The position numbers and the translations under genes were made by a program. A DNA stretch of 64,000 nucleotides from a virus, in the IMG/VR virus record IMGVR_UViG_3300028283_000002, positions 62,001 through 126,000 of that record. One strand, 5' to 3'. The stretch's first letter is position 1, and every line of letters begins with the position of its first letter. Positions 41,357-51,449 of the stretch are shown here, in pieces. The notes below the pieces were generated by a model. It was not told the DNA's origin and did no database searches. It saw only the letters and a list, made by a program, of their open reading frames with translations.

Positions 41357-41366
41357 TTATATATAG
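41357..41366 (+). promoter_or_regulatory. Late-type promoter element, 4 nt before ATG
   Basis: TTATATATAG, CTTT, then the ATG at 41371. Same spacing as at 4291, 10277 and 61296. Confidence 0.55.
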
Positions 41367-41370
41367 CTTT

Positions 41371-41880
41371 ATGTTGAAAATATATCAAGAATTCTTAGCA
41401 GTAAATGAAGAGATGGCAGCATTTGATCCGTCAGATAGATTAAGATGGGCTGTTCATGAAATTATGATGCGTCTTAAAGACGGTGCTATTATAAAATTTG
41501 CTGATATGAGTAAAGTTTTAAAATCTGATTTTAAAATTGATATCTCAGAAGGAATACTTAAAGATATATTCGACTCGTGGGACAGATACAACGATCCAGA
41601 TTATAGTTTCTTTAAAAAAGAAGATAAAAACTGGATGGATGCTTTTTGTTTCCAAGGACACGTTAAACGTAAATGTAGAGATAAACAAAGTTTCGGTAAA
41701 CATAGAAAGAAAGAAGTAACATATTCAACTGGCAACGCATATGGTTATTGGCGAGGTAATAAATGGATACCATATAACACTGGTGTAAGTAGAACAGTAA
41801 AGGGCACAACTGCTTTTGATGATCTAGAGGATGATAGATGGACGAACCCTTACGGTAAGGGTGTTTATTATGGTGATTAA
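41371..41880 (+). CDS. Candidate packaged protein (closest T4-like targeting start)
   Basis: 169 residues. MLKIYQEFLAVNEEMAAF is the closest match in the window to the T4 internal-protein leader (M-K-T-Y-Q-E-F-I-A-E). The body has a helical part and a C-terminal basic, aromatic region (HVKRKCRDKQSFGKHRKKE, AYGYWRGNKWIPYN). The end, WTNPYGKGVYYGD, is a faint echo of the tag but lacks its acidic part. A basic internal protein could bind packaged DNA. Confidence 0.72.
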   Translation: MLKIYQEFLAVNEEMAAFDPSDRLRWAVHEIMMRLKDGAIIKFADMSKVLKSDFKIDISEGILKDIFDSWDRYNDPDYSFFKKEDKNWMDAFCFQGHVKRKCRDKQSFGKHRKKEVTYSTGNAYGYWRGNKWIPYNTGVSRTVKGTTAFDDLEDDRWTNPYGKGVYYGD

Positions 41881-41892
41881 AAAATTTATAAA

Positions 41893-42474
41893 ATGGTGAA
41901 GAAATATAAGCAATTTCTGTTTGAATGGGGATACGGAGGTGAAGGTGGTGCAGCTTCTAAAGATCCTATTAAAGTTAGAAGTGCTATGCTTACAGAAATA
42001 GATCCATTAGAAGCCAAAGAAGAAGAAGAAGAGGAAGAAGATAATAGTGATATTCCTATCCTATCAGATACTAACGAATCAGTTGATAATGAAGAATTAG
42101 ATCCTTACGGGGAAGAAGTTTGGGACGGTGATTTACCGAGTTATAGTTATAGAGAATGGAATGACGGTATATATAGTTTCTTAAAACAATTAAAAAATAC
42201 ATTCATAGATGAATGTCTTGCTGGTCTAGAAAGAGTAGAGCAAAAAGACGCGGAAGAATGGTTAGATGATATATTGAATGAAATAGAAGACGGTGATTAC
42301 GATTTTAGTTCAGATGATATTAGAGCCATACGTGACGATATAGACGATTTACTTGAATTATGTGTGGATAATGAAGATGATGATAGAGTCGAAGGTCCTG
42401 ATCCAGATGAGTACTACGATAGAAAACGTGAAGAAGAATACGAAAGATTCGAAAGGGAGTACGAGGATAAATAA
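41893..42474 (+). CDS. Candidate packaged acidic protein with internal DPYGEEVW tag
   Basis: 193 residues, MVKKYKQFLFEWGYGGEGG. Strongly acidic (EEEEEEEDNSD) before EELDPYGEEVWDGDLPSY at about residue 75. The C-terminal half is helical and acidic again (DDIRAIRDDIDDLLELC). The targeting start and the tag are both present. It lies 12 bases after the previous gene, so the two share a transcript. Confidence 0.7.
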   Translation: MVKKYKQFLFEWGYGGEGGAASKDPIKVRSAMLTEIDPLEAKEEEEEEEDNSDIPILSDTNESVDNEELDPYGEEVWDGDLPSYSYREWNDGIYSFLKQLKNTFIDECLAGLERVEQKDAEEWLDDILNEIEDGDYDFSSDDIRAIRDDIDDLLELCVDNEDDDRVEGPDPDEYYDRKREEEYERFEREYEDK

Positions 42475-42485
42475 TATATACACGT

Positions 42486-42743
42486 ATGATAGAAAGAGAA
42501 TCCCAAATAAAAGAGTTGTTCGACCTTAAACATAGAAAAGATAATGAAATACATCAACATTTCGATTACGAGAACGAGTTGATGAATAAGATGATGCCAG
42601 AGTACGCCAGAAGAAATGATACAGTAAATGAATTCGTTTTAAGAATTCAAAAATTATTTGTTTGGGGAATTGAAGCTCAATTAACAATTCGTAATTTTTA
42701 TAACTATAGCGTGAATAAGTACTACTCCCGTCATTCAAATTAA
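42486..42743 (+). CDS. Hypothetical helical protein
   Basis: 85 residues, MIERESQIKELFDLKHRKDN, charged and mostly helical with a C-terminal Tyr-rich end. It follows the tagged acidic gene by 11 bases. Function unknown. Confidence 0.58.
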   Translation: MIERESQIKELFDLKHRKDNEIHQHFDYENELMNKMMPEYARRNDTVNEFVLRIQKLFVWGIEAQLTIRNFYNYSVNKYYSRHSN

Positions 42744-42776
42744 TTATAGAAATTACTAAACTTCAATATAAAATAT

Positions 42777-42786
42777 TTATATATAG
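42777..42786 (+). promoter_or_regulatory. Late-type promoter element (TTATATATAG)
   Basis: Lies 19 bases before the ATG of the endonuclease at 42806. Confidence 0.42.
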
Positions 42787-42805
42787 TATAAAAGAAATAC
42801 TATTT

Positions 42806-44365
42806 ATGATATTATCTGAAGAAGTTAAAATAAGATTAAATTATAAAAATAAAGAACATTTTAAAAATTTAGGTTATGATATTGATAATAAGTTTATCAA
42901 TGTCAGGGTTGAACATTTAAATAAAGGTTCTCATGTTATAGTCAAAATTAAATGTGATGAATGTGAAATAGAAAAAGAAATACAATATTTTGCTTATATA
43001 AAATATTTATCAAGAAGTAAGGATAGTAAATATCGTTGTGGTAAATGTAATCAAATAGATAGAAAAAGCACCAATATTGAAAGATATGGAGAAGATTCTC
43101 CTATAAAAATCAAAGAGTTTAGAGATAATAGAAATAAAACCATTATTGATAAATATGGAACTGATCACCCTTGCAAAAATAAAGATGTTAAAAATAAGAT
43201 ATTTAATACTAATTTAGAAAGATATGGAGTAAAATATGTCCCTTTAAATGAAGAAATTCGAGATAAAATTATAAAAACAAATTATATAAAATATGGGGGA
43301 GTTAGTAATTTATCTTCGCGAATAGAAAGAGATAAAATAGAAGATATAATGCTAGATAGATACGGGTTCAAATATTCTTTACAAATAAAATCTATAAGAG
43401 ACGTTATAGTTGAAAGAGGATTAATTACAAGAAAAAATAAAATCAAAGATGATTATAAGAATATAATAGACATTATAGGAACAGATTATACTGTCAAATG
43501 TGATTGTGGCAATGATCATGATTTTGTTATAAATTCTTATAATTTTTATCAAAGAATAAAATATGGTACTACTATATGTACAATATGTAATCCGATTGAT
43601 AAACATATTTCTGGTTTGGAAATAGATTTTGTTAATTTCATTAAGGATGAGTATAGAGGAGATATATTGATTAATAATAGAGATATAATACCACCACAAG
43701 AAATTGATGTTTATTTTCCAGATTTAAAAGTTGGTTTCGAGTTTAATGGATTATATTGGCATAGTGATGAATATAAGGAAATTGAATATCATAAAAACAA
43801 AATAGAAATTGCCAATAAAAAAGGCATTAAACTCTTACATGTTTATGATGATGATTGGAGATATAAGAAAGATATAATAAAAAATGATATAAGAAGAATA
43901 ATAAATCCGAATAAAAGTGACATAGAAGAAATATTTGAAGTGAATAATAGTATAGCTGAAATATATAACTACAATAATAATTTATACGGGTATTCAACGT
44001 CAAGTATAAATATATGTGGAACAAAAGACAATAATGTTGTTAGTATGATGAACATTAAAAAGAGTAAGAACGATTATGAGATAGTGAGATTGACAGGCGA
44101 TGATAATTTTGATCAATTATTTAAATATTTTCTAAATAAATATAAACCAAAGAGGGTGGTTGGATTTGTAAATAAAGATTGGAGTATTTATAATTTTTAT
44201 GAAAGAAATGACTTCATGGTGGAAAATGAAACAGAACCAGATTTTCACTATATAATAGATAATAAAAGGATGAAAAATATTGAAGGAACATTATTCGAAA
44301 ATCAAATACAGAAAATATATGATTCTGGTAAAATATTTTACAAATTGGAAATACGAGACAAATAA
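42806..44365 (+). CDS. Vsr/EDxHD-like homing endonuclease with DUF723-type repeats
   Basis: 519 residues. N-terminal MILSEEVKIRLNYKNKEHF, shared with the 29565 protein. A zinc knuckle (IKCDECEIEKE) comes next, then repeats ERYGEDSPIKIKEFRDN, DKYGTDHPCKNKDVKNK, ERYGVKYVPLNEEIRDK and DRYGFKYSLQIKSIRD. The nuclease core is QEIDVYFPDLKVGFEFNGLY, WHSD, then GIKLLHVYDDDW. The D...E-x-N-G-x-x-W-H pattern is that of Vsr-related (I-Bth0305I-type) homing enzymes. A C-terminal domain of about 150 residues follows. Confidence 0.88.
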   Translation: MILSEEVKIRLNYKNKEHFKNLGYDIDNKFINVRVEHLNKGSHVIVKIKCDECEIEKEIQYFAYIKYLSRSKDSKYRCGKCNQIDRKSTNIERYGEDSPIKIKEFRDNRNKTIIDKYGTDHPCKNKDVKNKIFNTNLERYGVKYVPLNEEIRDKIIKTNYIKYGGVSNLSSRIERDKIEDIMLDRYGFKYSLQIKSIRDVIVERGLITRKNKIKDDYKNIIDIIGTDYTVKCDCGNDHDFVINSYNFYQRIKYGTTICTICNPIDKHISGLEIDFVNFIKDEYRGDILINNRDIIPPQEIDVYFPDLKVGFEFNGLYWHSDEYKEIEYHKNKIEIANKKGIKLLHVYDDDWRYKKDIIKNDIRRIINPNKSDIEEIFEVNNSIAEIYNYNNNLYGYSTSSINICGTKDNNVVSMMNIKKSKNDYEIVRLTGDDNFDQLFKYFLNKYKPKRVVGFVNKDWSIYNFYERNDFMVENETEPDFHYIIDNKRMKNIEGTLFENQIQKIYDSGKIFYKLEIRDK

Positions 44366-44397
44366 TATTCTATATATAAAAACAAAAGTTAAACCTA

Positions 44398-44784
44398 ATG
44401 GTTGAAGAAATAAAAGACGATAATATACATTTTTACGGCAAAGTAGCAAAAATGCCTAAAAATTCTAAAGCTGCCCAATCTTATACCTTCTTGGAGAAAA
44501 TAAAAATATCCAAACAGAAGTTGTGGTATATCTTGATCGAAAAGCAAGATAACGAACTTCAAATGATCAAGTATAATAATAAAAAGGGATTCAATTTGAG
44601 GGCTTTCGTCGATGGTTTAAAAAATTATTACGCTACTAACGAATCTATGAAACAATATATAGATAGATTAGAAATAGATGGAAACGATAAATTCTCTATC
44701 ATAAAGAATATTCCCAACGTTGAAATAGACGGGAAGAAATTGATTTCTATCTTAGCGGAAGACCTTATCAAATTACTTAAATAA
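44398..44784 (+). CDS. Hypothetical protein
   Basis: 128 residues, MVEEIKDDNIHFYGKVAKMP. A short beta region with KLWYILIEKQDNELQMIKYN, then helices, ending LISILAEDLIKLLK. No known family. It ends two bases before the convergent endonuclease gene. Confidence 0.6.
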   Translation: MVEEIKDDNIHFYGKVAKMPKNSKAAQSYTFLEKIKISKQKLWYILIEKQDNELQMIKYNNKKGFNLRAFVDGLKNYYATNESMKQYIDRLEIDGNDKFSIIKNIPNVEIDGKKLISILAEDLIKLLK

Positions 44785-44786
44785 TG

Positions 44787-45596
44787 TTAGGATTTAATTC
44801 TTATAAATTCACAGTTTAGAAGAGACTTTATTTCCATCTCTTTTATGATGTCCTTCGATTTTAATTTTCCCATTCCATCGTAGTGATGTTTTTCATCATA
44901 TTCATACGCGACATTATTTTCAGCATCATAACCGTCTAACCAATATCCCAATTCATTTATATGAAATTCCCCACCATTTTCAGCATGTTGTATATAACAC
45001 CCATTTATTTTCATTAAATTGTTAAAATATTGACACGCTATTGGATTATAGTTTGGTATAATTTGACCAAATTTGGATTCTATCTCTTTAATTCTAGATA
45101 ACCTCATTTTCATTTTACTTTCGGTTGTATGAAATTGACCTGTTTTAGTCGATGATATTTTTTCCTTATGTTCGTTAGTTAAAATTTTTCCTTTATTTCC
45201 TTTTGATATTTTCAATTTTGTTTCATCAGACACTTTTCTCCCTTTTTGAGATTTTGACATTTTCTTTCTTGTTTCTTCTGACGCTTTTTTCCCAAAATTA
45301 GGAGACATTTCACCAGTTAATTGTGTTAATTTACCTATTAAAGACATCTTTTTCTTATATTCCAAAGATTTTTTCTTTCCAGTTTGAGATTTTGACATTT
45401 TTAAAAGTGTTTCATTTGAAAATTTTCTACCTTTCAATAATCCACTTATTCTATTTTTAGATTCAATTGATAAAGTTTTACCAATATGAGAGCAGGATAA
45501 ACATTTTCTATTTTTCAATTCAGCTATCGTATAACTCGATTTTCTAGAATAACTAATTTTTTTTCCGCACATTGGACATTTTCTTATGAGATTCAT
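44787..45596 (-). CDS. Mobile endonuclease with zinc ribbon, NUMOD3 repeats and PD-(D/E)XK-like end
   Basis: 269 residues. N-terminal zinc ribbon (RKCPMCGKKIS, RKCLSCSHIG), then a series of NUMOD3-type repeats (GRKFSNETLLKMSKSQTGKK, SPNFGKKASEETRKKMSKSQ, GRKVSDETKLKISKGNKGK), then a C-terminal part GYWLDGYDAENNVAYEYDEK, HHYDGMGKLKSKD. The D-x-x-x-x-x-A-Y-E-[YF]-D-E-x-x-H block resembles phage-associated homing nucleases. It abuts the 3' end of the plus-strand neighbour. Confidence 0.82.
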   Translation of the reverse strand: MNLIRKCPMCGKKISYSRKSSYTIAELKNRKCLSCSHIGKTLSIESKNRISGLLKGRKFSNETLLKMSKSQTGKKKSLEYKKKMSLIGKLTQLTGEMSPNFGKKASEETRKKMSKSQKGRKVSDETKLKISKGNKGKILTNEHKEKISSTKTGQFHTTESKMKMRLSRIKEIESKFGQIIPNYNPIACQYFNNLMKINGCYIQHAENGGEFHINELGYWLDGYDAENNVAYEYDEKHHYDGMGKLKSKDIIKEMEIKSLLNCEFIRIKS

Positions 45597-45620
45597 AATT
45601 ATATATATTAATAATTAAAT

Positions 45621-47786
45621 CTAAATTTCGTTTAAAAGTGGTTTTATCTTATTTATAACATCTTCTGGTGTGATAGTTTTACTACACTCGAATTGTCTAT
45701 CAGTCCCCTTATGTGCTGGACACCAATCCCAATCCCCTCTATCAAATTCGTATCTCAAATCGTTAAAACAACCGTTACAAACTTTTTCATTTATAACTCT
45801 TACACAATTTTCTTGAAATTCGCAGAATGGTTTACTAAATCCACTGATCATAACAACTTTCTTACCGACAGCCCAAGCTACCCATGCTAGACCACTACCA
45901 ATAGTTACCATAAACTCAGCGTGTCTTATTTGATTTATTCTTCTCTCAATAGATTGATCACCTGTCTCATTTATAATATTTTTTAAAACAGTTCCTTGTT
46001 TACTAATAATAACAACTTTAAGTCCTTGTTTATTAAGATAATCTACAACAGTTTGCCACCCTTTTGGGTAATGCCAATGTTTAGCGTTGGCTGTAGAATG
46101 CTCTGCTATAACCACATATTTATCTTTATAAGGTCTTTCTTTGTTAGGAATAGCAATTTTAGGTATAATCTCTTTATATGGTAATCCAAGTATATCAGTA
46201 ATAGTTTGTTGTAAAGGTACAATTCTATAATCATGTGGTTGTTGATTTCTATCTCCTCCCCAAGGTGGTGAAAACCAACCTATGTTATAAGTGGCGTATA
46301 AATTGTCTGGAGTAGTATCTGGCTTTATGAAGATAATATTCCCGTAAACGCTCTCAAATAAATGATTTTGATGAGTAGAGCAATACATTATACATTCATG
46401 CTTCTTTCTAAATTCTTCTACAAATGGTATCCAGGCAATTGAGTCACCAAGAGAACTACTATGAAAAGCTATTAAAATATTTTTACCTTTTGGTTCAAAA
46501 TCAAATTGTTGTGTATCGTCGCCGCTCACTTTTATTCTCCATTTTCTATAATAAGATGTATTAGGTTTTGCCCATCTATTAGAAGTCATATCTAATCCGT
46601 AAACTGATTTATCAGACCCTTCTGTCATGTCTATAAAATCAACATGGATGTTCTTCTCTGTTAAACATTTCATTTCGAAATGTGCCCCGCTAACTCCATC
46701 TCTACCATTAAAATGAACGTTATAAGTCATTTTTGGATCGGTATGTGGTTTGGCTATAACTTCACTATTAGAGTATGCTTCTATAACATGTTGACGCATG
46801 TCTTCACGTGTGAAATTATTTTTAACAGAAATAACAAAATTATAAAAATCATTTAGTTCTTTAACTACAACACTCCAATCATATAATTTAGTCGTTTCGT
46901 GTACAGCGTCTTTGAAGGCATCGTAATTATTAATTACATTCTTTATTTTACTGGTAACATCAATTGTATTCCTTATACATTTTTCTAATCCAAGTAATGG
47001 TCTCTTACCGTCGTAAGTTCCAACAACTGGTAATCCACAAGCCATAGCCTCAACCAGTGTTAAATTAGGATGACCAGCCTCTAATTCAGACGGATGCATG
47101 AATATAGTATGATCGTTATAAATATCAACTAATTCTGCTTCACTTGGATCTTTAATAAAATTAATTTTCTTGTATTCTAAAAGATCTGGATTAGCGTTAA
47201 AAAAGTTTTTATTGTTGTCTGGACCAACTATTGTTATCTCTAAATCTAACTCTTTTGCAGCCTCAATAGCGTAACGAAAACCTTTTCTATCAACTGATGG
47301 TTCACTAGCGTAACCATTATTAGCCACACAAAGTAATTTATGTTTTTCGTGTTTAATACCTTTATCGTAATATATTGAAGTATCTGCACCGTGTTGTATA
47401 TAAAACAATTTATCAGTTGTATCGAAATAGTCAACAAGAAAATCAGCGTAAGTTATTGAAGCTACTGACTTTTTCATAGCCAATAAGTTAGTAGAGTAAA
47501 GAGTAGATAGTTTACCGTACCTCACAACGTGATGATCGTGTAAAGAAAAGACGTAAGGAATATTTCTATCGTTCCACGCCTCAACAGCTTGATTAGCAGC
47601 GTGAAAATGTACAATATCGTATTTTAATTTACCGTGTTCGTCATACAGTTCCCAAGGAAAAACTACGTCAACTGTATGTCCAAGTTTTTCTAGTTGGAGT
47701 TTATAATTCCAAATGACTTTTTCTATTGCCCCCCAACTCTTGGGTGGTATTTCAATGGCACCGAGATTTATTTGTGCTATTTTCAT
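45621..47786 (-). CDS. Two-domain glycosyltransferase: GT4 plus TibC-like (GT9) heptosyltransferase with Cys finger
   Basis: 721 residues. The N-terminal half (1-350) is a GT-B GT4 enzyme: KIAQINLGAIEIPPKSWGAI, YDIVHFHAANQAVEAW, TIFMHPSELEAGHPNLTLVE and EAMACGLPVVGTY. The C-terminal half (430-720) resembles autotransporter heptosyltransferases of the TibC/Aah group: GKNILIAFHSSSLGDSIAW, IAEHSTANAKHWHYPKGW, FMVTIGSGLAWVAWAVGKK. It ends in CNGCFNDLRYEF, DWDWCPAHKGTD and FECSKTITPEDVI, a four-Cys metal finger like that of TibC. TibC O-heptosylates Ser in repetitive adhesins. The acceptor here could be a Ser/Thr-rich fibre (see 52337). Confidence 0.85.
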   Translation of the reverse strand: MKIAQINLGAIEIPPKSWGAIEKVIWNYKLQLEKLGHTVDVVFPWELYDEHGKLKYDIVHFHAANQAVEAWNDRNIPYVFSLHDHHVVRYGKLSTLYSTNLLAMKKSVASITYADFLVDYFDTTDKLFYIQHGADTSIYYDKGIKHEKHKLLCVANNGYASEPSVDRKGFRYAIEAAKELDLEITIVGPDNNKNFFNANPDLLEYKKINFIKDPSEAELVDIYNDHTIFMHPSELEAGHPNLTLVEAMACGLPVVGTYDGKRPLLGLEKCIRNTIDVTSKIKNVINNYDAFKDAVHETTKLYDWSVVVKELNDFYNFVISVKNNFTREDMRQHVIEAYSNSEVIAKPHTDPKMTYNVHFNGRDGVSGAHFEMKCLTEKNIHVDFIDMTEGSDKSVYGLDMTSNRWAKPNTSYYRKWRIKVSGDDTQQFDFEPKGKNILIAFHSSSLGDSIAWIPFVEEFRKKHECIMYCSTHQNHLFESVYGNIIFIKPDTTPDNLYATYNIGWFSPPWGGDRNQQPHDYRIVPLQQTITDILGLPYKEIIPKIAIPNKERPYKDKYVVIAEHSTANAKHWHYPKGWQTVVDYLNKQGLKVVIISKQGTVLKNIINETGDQSIERRINQIRHAEFMVTIGSGLAWVAWAVGKKVVMISGFSKPFCEFQENCVRVINEKVCNGCFNDLRYEFDRGDWDWCPAHKGTDRQFECSKTITPEDVINKIKPLLNEI

Positions 47787-47977
47787 ATTGTTTCCTCCTT
47801 TTTATAATTTTCTAGTGGGCACCAATGTGGTATTACCATATCGGCTTCCAATATTTTATTTGCGAATTCACAAGTATATTCGTAAATTGGTAAATCGTCA
47901 TCTAAAGGTTTGCCTTTTATAGAATGAGGACAATAGAAACAATCTTTATCTATTAAGTAACCATCTGTTATTTTCAT
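47783..47977 (-). CDS. Small Cys4 protein
   Basis: 64 residues, MKITDGYLIDKDCFYCPHSI. C-x2-C, a central Cys (EYTCEFANKI) and PHWCPLENY give four cysteines for one metal site. It sits directly upstream of the large glycosyltransferase (four-base overlap), so the two are probably expressed together. Confidence 0.65.
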   Translation of the reverse strand: MKITDGYLIDKDCFYCPHSIKGKPLDDDLPIYEYTCEFANKILEADMVIPHWCPLENYKKEETI

Positions 47978-48014
47978 TTATAACTTTTTCTTTTTTAGAT
48001 GTTTTTAACATCTT

Positions 48015-51000
48015 TCACTCCACTTCGGTGTCCCTTTCTGTGAATAATCCATTTTCCACAATATCTTTATAGTTATTCATATTTACATTGAATTTTTGTA
48101 CATCTAAAACAGTATTTGTTGTAGAATCTAAAAATGTCGCTGTTATATTATAATTATCTGTATTAGACATAATTACTTTTCTCAAGTAATAACTTCTTTC
48201 TTTTACGTAGTGAGTACTAGTTTCAATTTTTCCGTTATTTTCAAATAAGAATTCTATTCTTCTATTATCTTTATTATTGGAAGAATTAAACCAAACAATA
48301 AAACTATTACCTTGATTTTTAACTGGTAATATTGCTAAATATTCAACTCCCGAAAATATATTAATATTTGAATTATTGAATAATTTTTCTTCGTTAGTTT
48401 CTTCAATTATTAGATTTTTGGAGTGCTTTGATAATTTCATATAGAAATAATTTTCCAAGAAATTATGTGAACCGTTATTTTCGCATTCTGAATTATAATC
48501 CCAAGGAGTTCTTATTACTTTATCAAATACACTAGTGTAAAATTCAGTATTCACTATGAAAAATACACTCTTATATAATTTCATATCTCCTTCGTTATAA
48601 GACATAAAATATCCTTTTTTATTCTCTTTATCCATCCTATCACATAATTTGTTAATAGTATCTATATTAGATTGATTAAGAATAAAATCGTAACTCACAC
48701 TTATAACTTTATCGTAACCTGCGGATTTAGCGAATTTTATAGAATTCTCAATGTTATTAAAAACTGTTAACGATTGATTAAGATCTGAATTCTTTTGTAA
48801 TCTATCAAGTCTTATTTCCACTTTACCTTGTTGTATAGTTGACCAATATAAATTATATAAAGAGTGACCAATTAAAGGATTATAAGCGTCATAAATGTAA
48901 TAATCTACTTTATCTTGTAAATTTTTATTAACTGGATAATGAGAAGCCAATATAATTTTATTACCAGTCGATTTTAAACTGTCTATGCATAATTCAGTAG
49001 TGTCCTCTTTTATCTTAGTGTCTGGATAAGTGAGTACAAGATATATATTTCCTTTTGGTTCAGATACAGGTGATTGAGTCTCAGTAATTATTTCTTTAGA
49101 TTCTATATCAATTATTTTTGGTTTGGAGTCTTTTGTTAATCTAAGTTCTTTTACGAATAAGAGTTGATCCTTTATCATATAATCAGCACTAAATCCAATA
49201 AAATTTGGATCTGTTTTATAGTAATTTACCCCAGGTGAAACCCAGTTACAATAACCACCGTTATTGAAAACTAAATTTTCAGCAGTATAAACAATATCAC
49301 CTGTTTCTATATTCCTAATCAAAACATTCAATTTAACGTCTTTGAGAGGTCCGTTATAAGGTAGATATAATCTATTCTCTTCTGGTTTAAAATCTAAATC
49401 AAAATCATCTTTAACTGGATATATCGATGTGTCTTTATTGTCATCAATGAGTTCATTTATTTCTTTCCTAACTTTATCTGAGTCTGGAACTATATCTAAC
49501 TTTAAAGTTTTTGTAAATAGAAAAGTTCCGTTATGACTCACATCGAAAGAAAATTCTTTATATTTTTGATGTCCATATATCATTACCCAAATTGGATTAT
49601 AAGGAGATAAAGAAGACTTAGCAGTATAAATATTTTTAGATTCACCAGCATTAACAACAATTGAGAAATCCGCTATATCCTGTTGGAAAAAATCACTTAA
49701 ACAAAAATAAAATTTCTGGTCTTCTTTGTTATACTCAATTATAATATCATCTGGATTTTTATCCTTTAACAACGTATCAACATTTTTTTTTAAAAAATGT
49801 TCAACATTTTCGCCCTGAATAGTTGAAACACCCTCTATTTGAGTGGTCAATCTTGGAGCAATTGCTTTAGTTCTCCTTTTAAACATATCATTGAACATCA
49901 AATCTGAAACGTCCCATAATATAGTATCGTAAGATCTTTTTATATAATCAAAAGCAAATTTTGGAAACATAATTGACTGAATACCAATTATTTTATTTGT
50001 TATATACATCCAATCATTTATATCACCGTGTTTATCAGATACCATTTCTCCTGTTCTTAGATTTCTATTATCACCAAAAGACATGTAATATATTCCTCTT
50101 TCGTTTATATGATCACACGATTGGAACACTTTATCTACAAATTCTTCGATTGGCACAGCCAATTTACAATCAGACTCAAATATCATAAGAAAATCTACGT
50201 CATCTGTTGCCTCTGTTAAAACAGCTTTTTTAAATGACTGGTAATTTCCGTAATGTGGTCCCTTTAATGAGTAAGCACCAATTCTACCAACGTCATTTGG
50301 CCTGGCGCAAAATTCTCTTGGTGGAGTTTCAGTATATCTCTGATTAATATGTTGAACGTAATCTATGCCGTAATCTTTTAATTTTTCTAATTGTTTTATA
50401 GAATCGCTTTTTCTATTATCTTCTTCCAATAAAAGATGTACTGCTCTAATTTTATATTTTCTATCGGTCTTAATATCTCTAGGAAACAAAAAATTCTTAA
50501 CTAAACCAGCGTCAATATCTTCGTTACCATTAAGATAATGTATTGTTTCTTCTGTATCATACTTCCTATTATAAACGTCAAGTGGGAATAAGAACTGATG
50601 TATTTGATGCTCTAAAGCTTCTTTAATTACAAGTGGATTTAATTCTTTATTCCAACGAAATCCTCTTGACGTAAAAAGAAATAAATCACAAGCGTCTAAC
50701 CAATCATCAATATCATCTCTTTCACCGAGAATATTACAATTTTTTGGTTTTATCTTCATTAAAGGTCTCCAATAATCTTGGAAGTTATCCGCCTGATTAC
50801 CAATAAAATGGAATTGGATTTTTTCGTTTTTAAGTTTCCTGGCTATTTCGAAGGAGTAGGCTTGATTTTTTCTTGGTGTGAACAGACCAACGTTAACAAC
50901 GTGTTTAAGTTTTGGATCTAGACCGAGTTTTTTCATTGCCTCAGCTTTTCTTTCGGGTGTTGGTATAGATTTTTCAACGGGATATTCTATTACTTCTGTT

Positions 51001-51449
51001 GGTATTCCGAATTTATTAAATTTGAAGCAGTTATATTGTGATACAAATAAAAATTTATCGGGGAACCATATTTTATCGTCAACGTTATAGTCAGATGAAT
51101 GAGTTGTTTCGAAGATTTTATATTTTCTGTCCAGTTTATAAATGTCTTTAGCTAGATTGAAATCTATATTAAATAGTTCTGGTATTTCTTCGAAATGAAT
51201 GTAATCTGGTTGAACTTTTTCAATTATGTCTAACAATTCTCTTTTATTATCGCCTAGGGTCCAGAAATGTTCTGGGGCAAGAAGTTTTTTAAGTCTATTT
51301 TTTTGAATAATAAAATCGTTTGAGTAATTATTAAATTCTACTACGTAAATATCAATATCATCTTTAACTAATTCTACTCTTTTAACAAGCACTTGAGGAC
51401 CACCTCCCGTGGAAAAATGTGGGGAAATTGATAATAATTTTTTCTTCAT
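48015..51449 (-). CDS. Giant multidomain glycosyltransferase
   Basis: 1144 residues. Domain 1 (1-310) is GT4-like: KLLSISPHFSTGGGPQVLVK, VVNVGLFTPRKNQAYSFEIA, NCNILGERDDIDDWLDACDL, KELNPLVIKEALEH. Domain 2 (about 325-560) has the look of a GT-A/GT25-type enzyme: VGRIGAYSLKGPHYGNYQSF, then DVDFLMIFESDCKLAVPIEE with the acidic E-S-D site. The remainder has Ig-like linker sequence and a third alpha/beta domain (NIYLVLTYPDTKIKEDTTEL, KSAGYDKVISVSYDFI) that may be another transferase. No membrane segment. It likely builds an oligosaccharide in one chain; the acceptor is unknown. Confidence 0.8.
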   Translation of the reverse strand: MKKKLLSISPHFSTGGGPQVLVKRVELVKDDIDIYVVEFNNYSNDFIIQKNRLKKLLAPEHFWTLGDNKRELLDIIEKVQPDYIHFEEIPELFNIDFNLAKDIYKLDRKYKIFETTHSSDYNVDDKIWFPDKFLFVSQYNCFKFNKFGIPTEVIEYPVEKSIPTPERKAEAMKKLGLDPKLKHVVNVGLFTPRKNQAYSFEIARKLKNEKIQFHFIGNQADNFQDYWRPLMKIKPKNCNILGERDDIDDWLDACDLFLFTSRGFRWNKELNPLVIKEALEHQIHQFLFPLDVYNRKYDTEETIHYLNGNEDIDAGLVKNFLFPRDIKTDRKYKIRAVHLLLEEDNRKSDSIKQLEKLKDYGIDYVQHINQRYTETPPREFCARPNDVGRIGAYSLKGPHYGNYQSFKKAVLTEATDDVDFLMIFESDCKLAVPIEEFVDKVFQSCDHINERGIYYMSFGDNRNLRTGEMVSDKHGDINDWMYITNKIIGIQSIMFPKFAFDYIKRSYDTILWDVSDLMFNDMFKRRTKAIAPRLTTQIEGVSTIQGENVEHFLKKNVDTLLKDKNPDDIIIEYNKEDQKFYFCLSDFFQQDIADFSIVVNAGESKNIYTAKSSLSPYNPIWVMIYGHQKYKEFSFDVSHNGTFLFTKTLKLDIVPDSDKVRKEINELIDDNKDTSIYPVKDDFDLDFKPEENRLYLPYNGPLKDVKLNVLIRNIETGDIVYTAENLVFNNGGYCNWVSPGVNYYKTDPNFIGFSADYMIKDQLLFVKELRLTKDSKPKIIDIESKEIITETQSPVSEPKGNIYLVLTYPDTKIKEDTTELCIDSLKSTGNKIILASHYPVNKNLQDKVDYYIYDAYNPLIGHSLYNLYWSTIQQGKVEIRLDRLQKNSDLNQSLTVFNNIENSIKFAKSAGYDKVISVSYDFILNQSNIDTINKLCDRMDKENKKGYFMSYNEGDMKLYKSVFFIVNTEFYTSVFDKVIRTPWDYNSECENNGSHNFLENYFYMKLSKHSKNLIIEETNEEKLFNNSNINIFSGVEYLAILPVKNQGNSFIVWFNSSNNKDNRRIEFLFENNGKIETSTHYVKERSYYLRKVIMSNTDNYNITATFLDSTTNTVLDVQKFNVNMNNYKDIVENGLFTERDTEVE

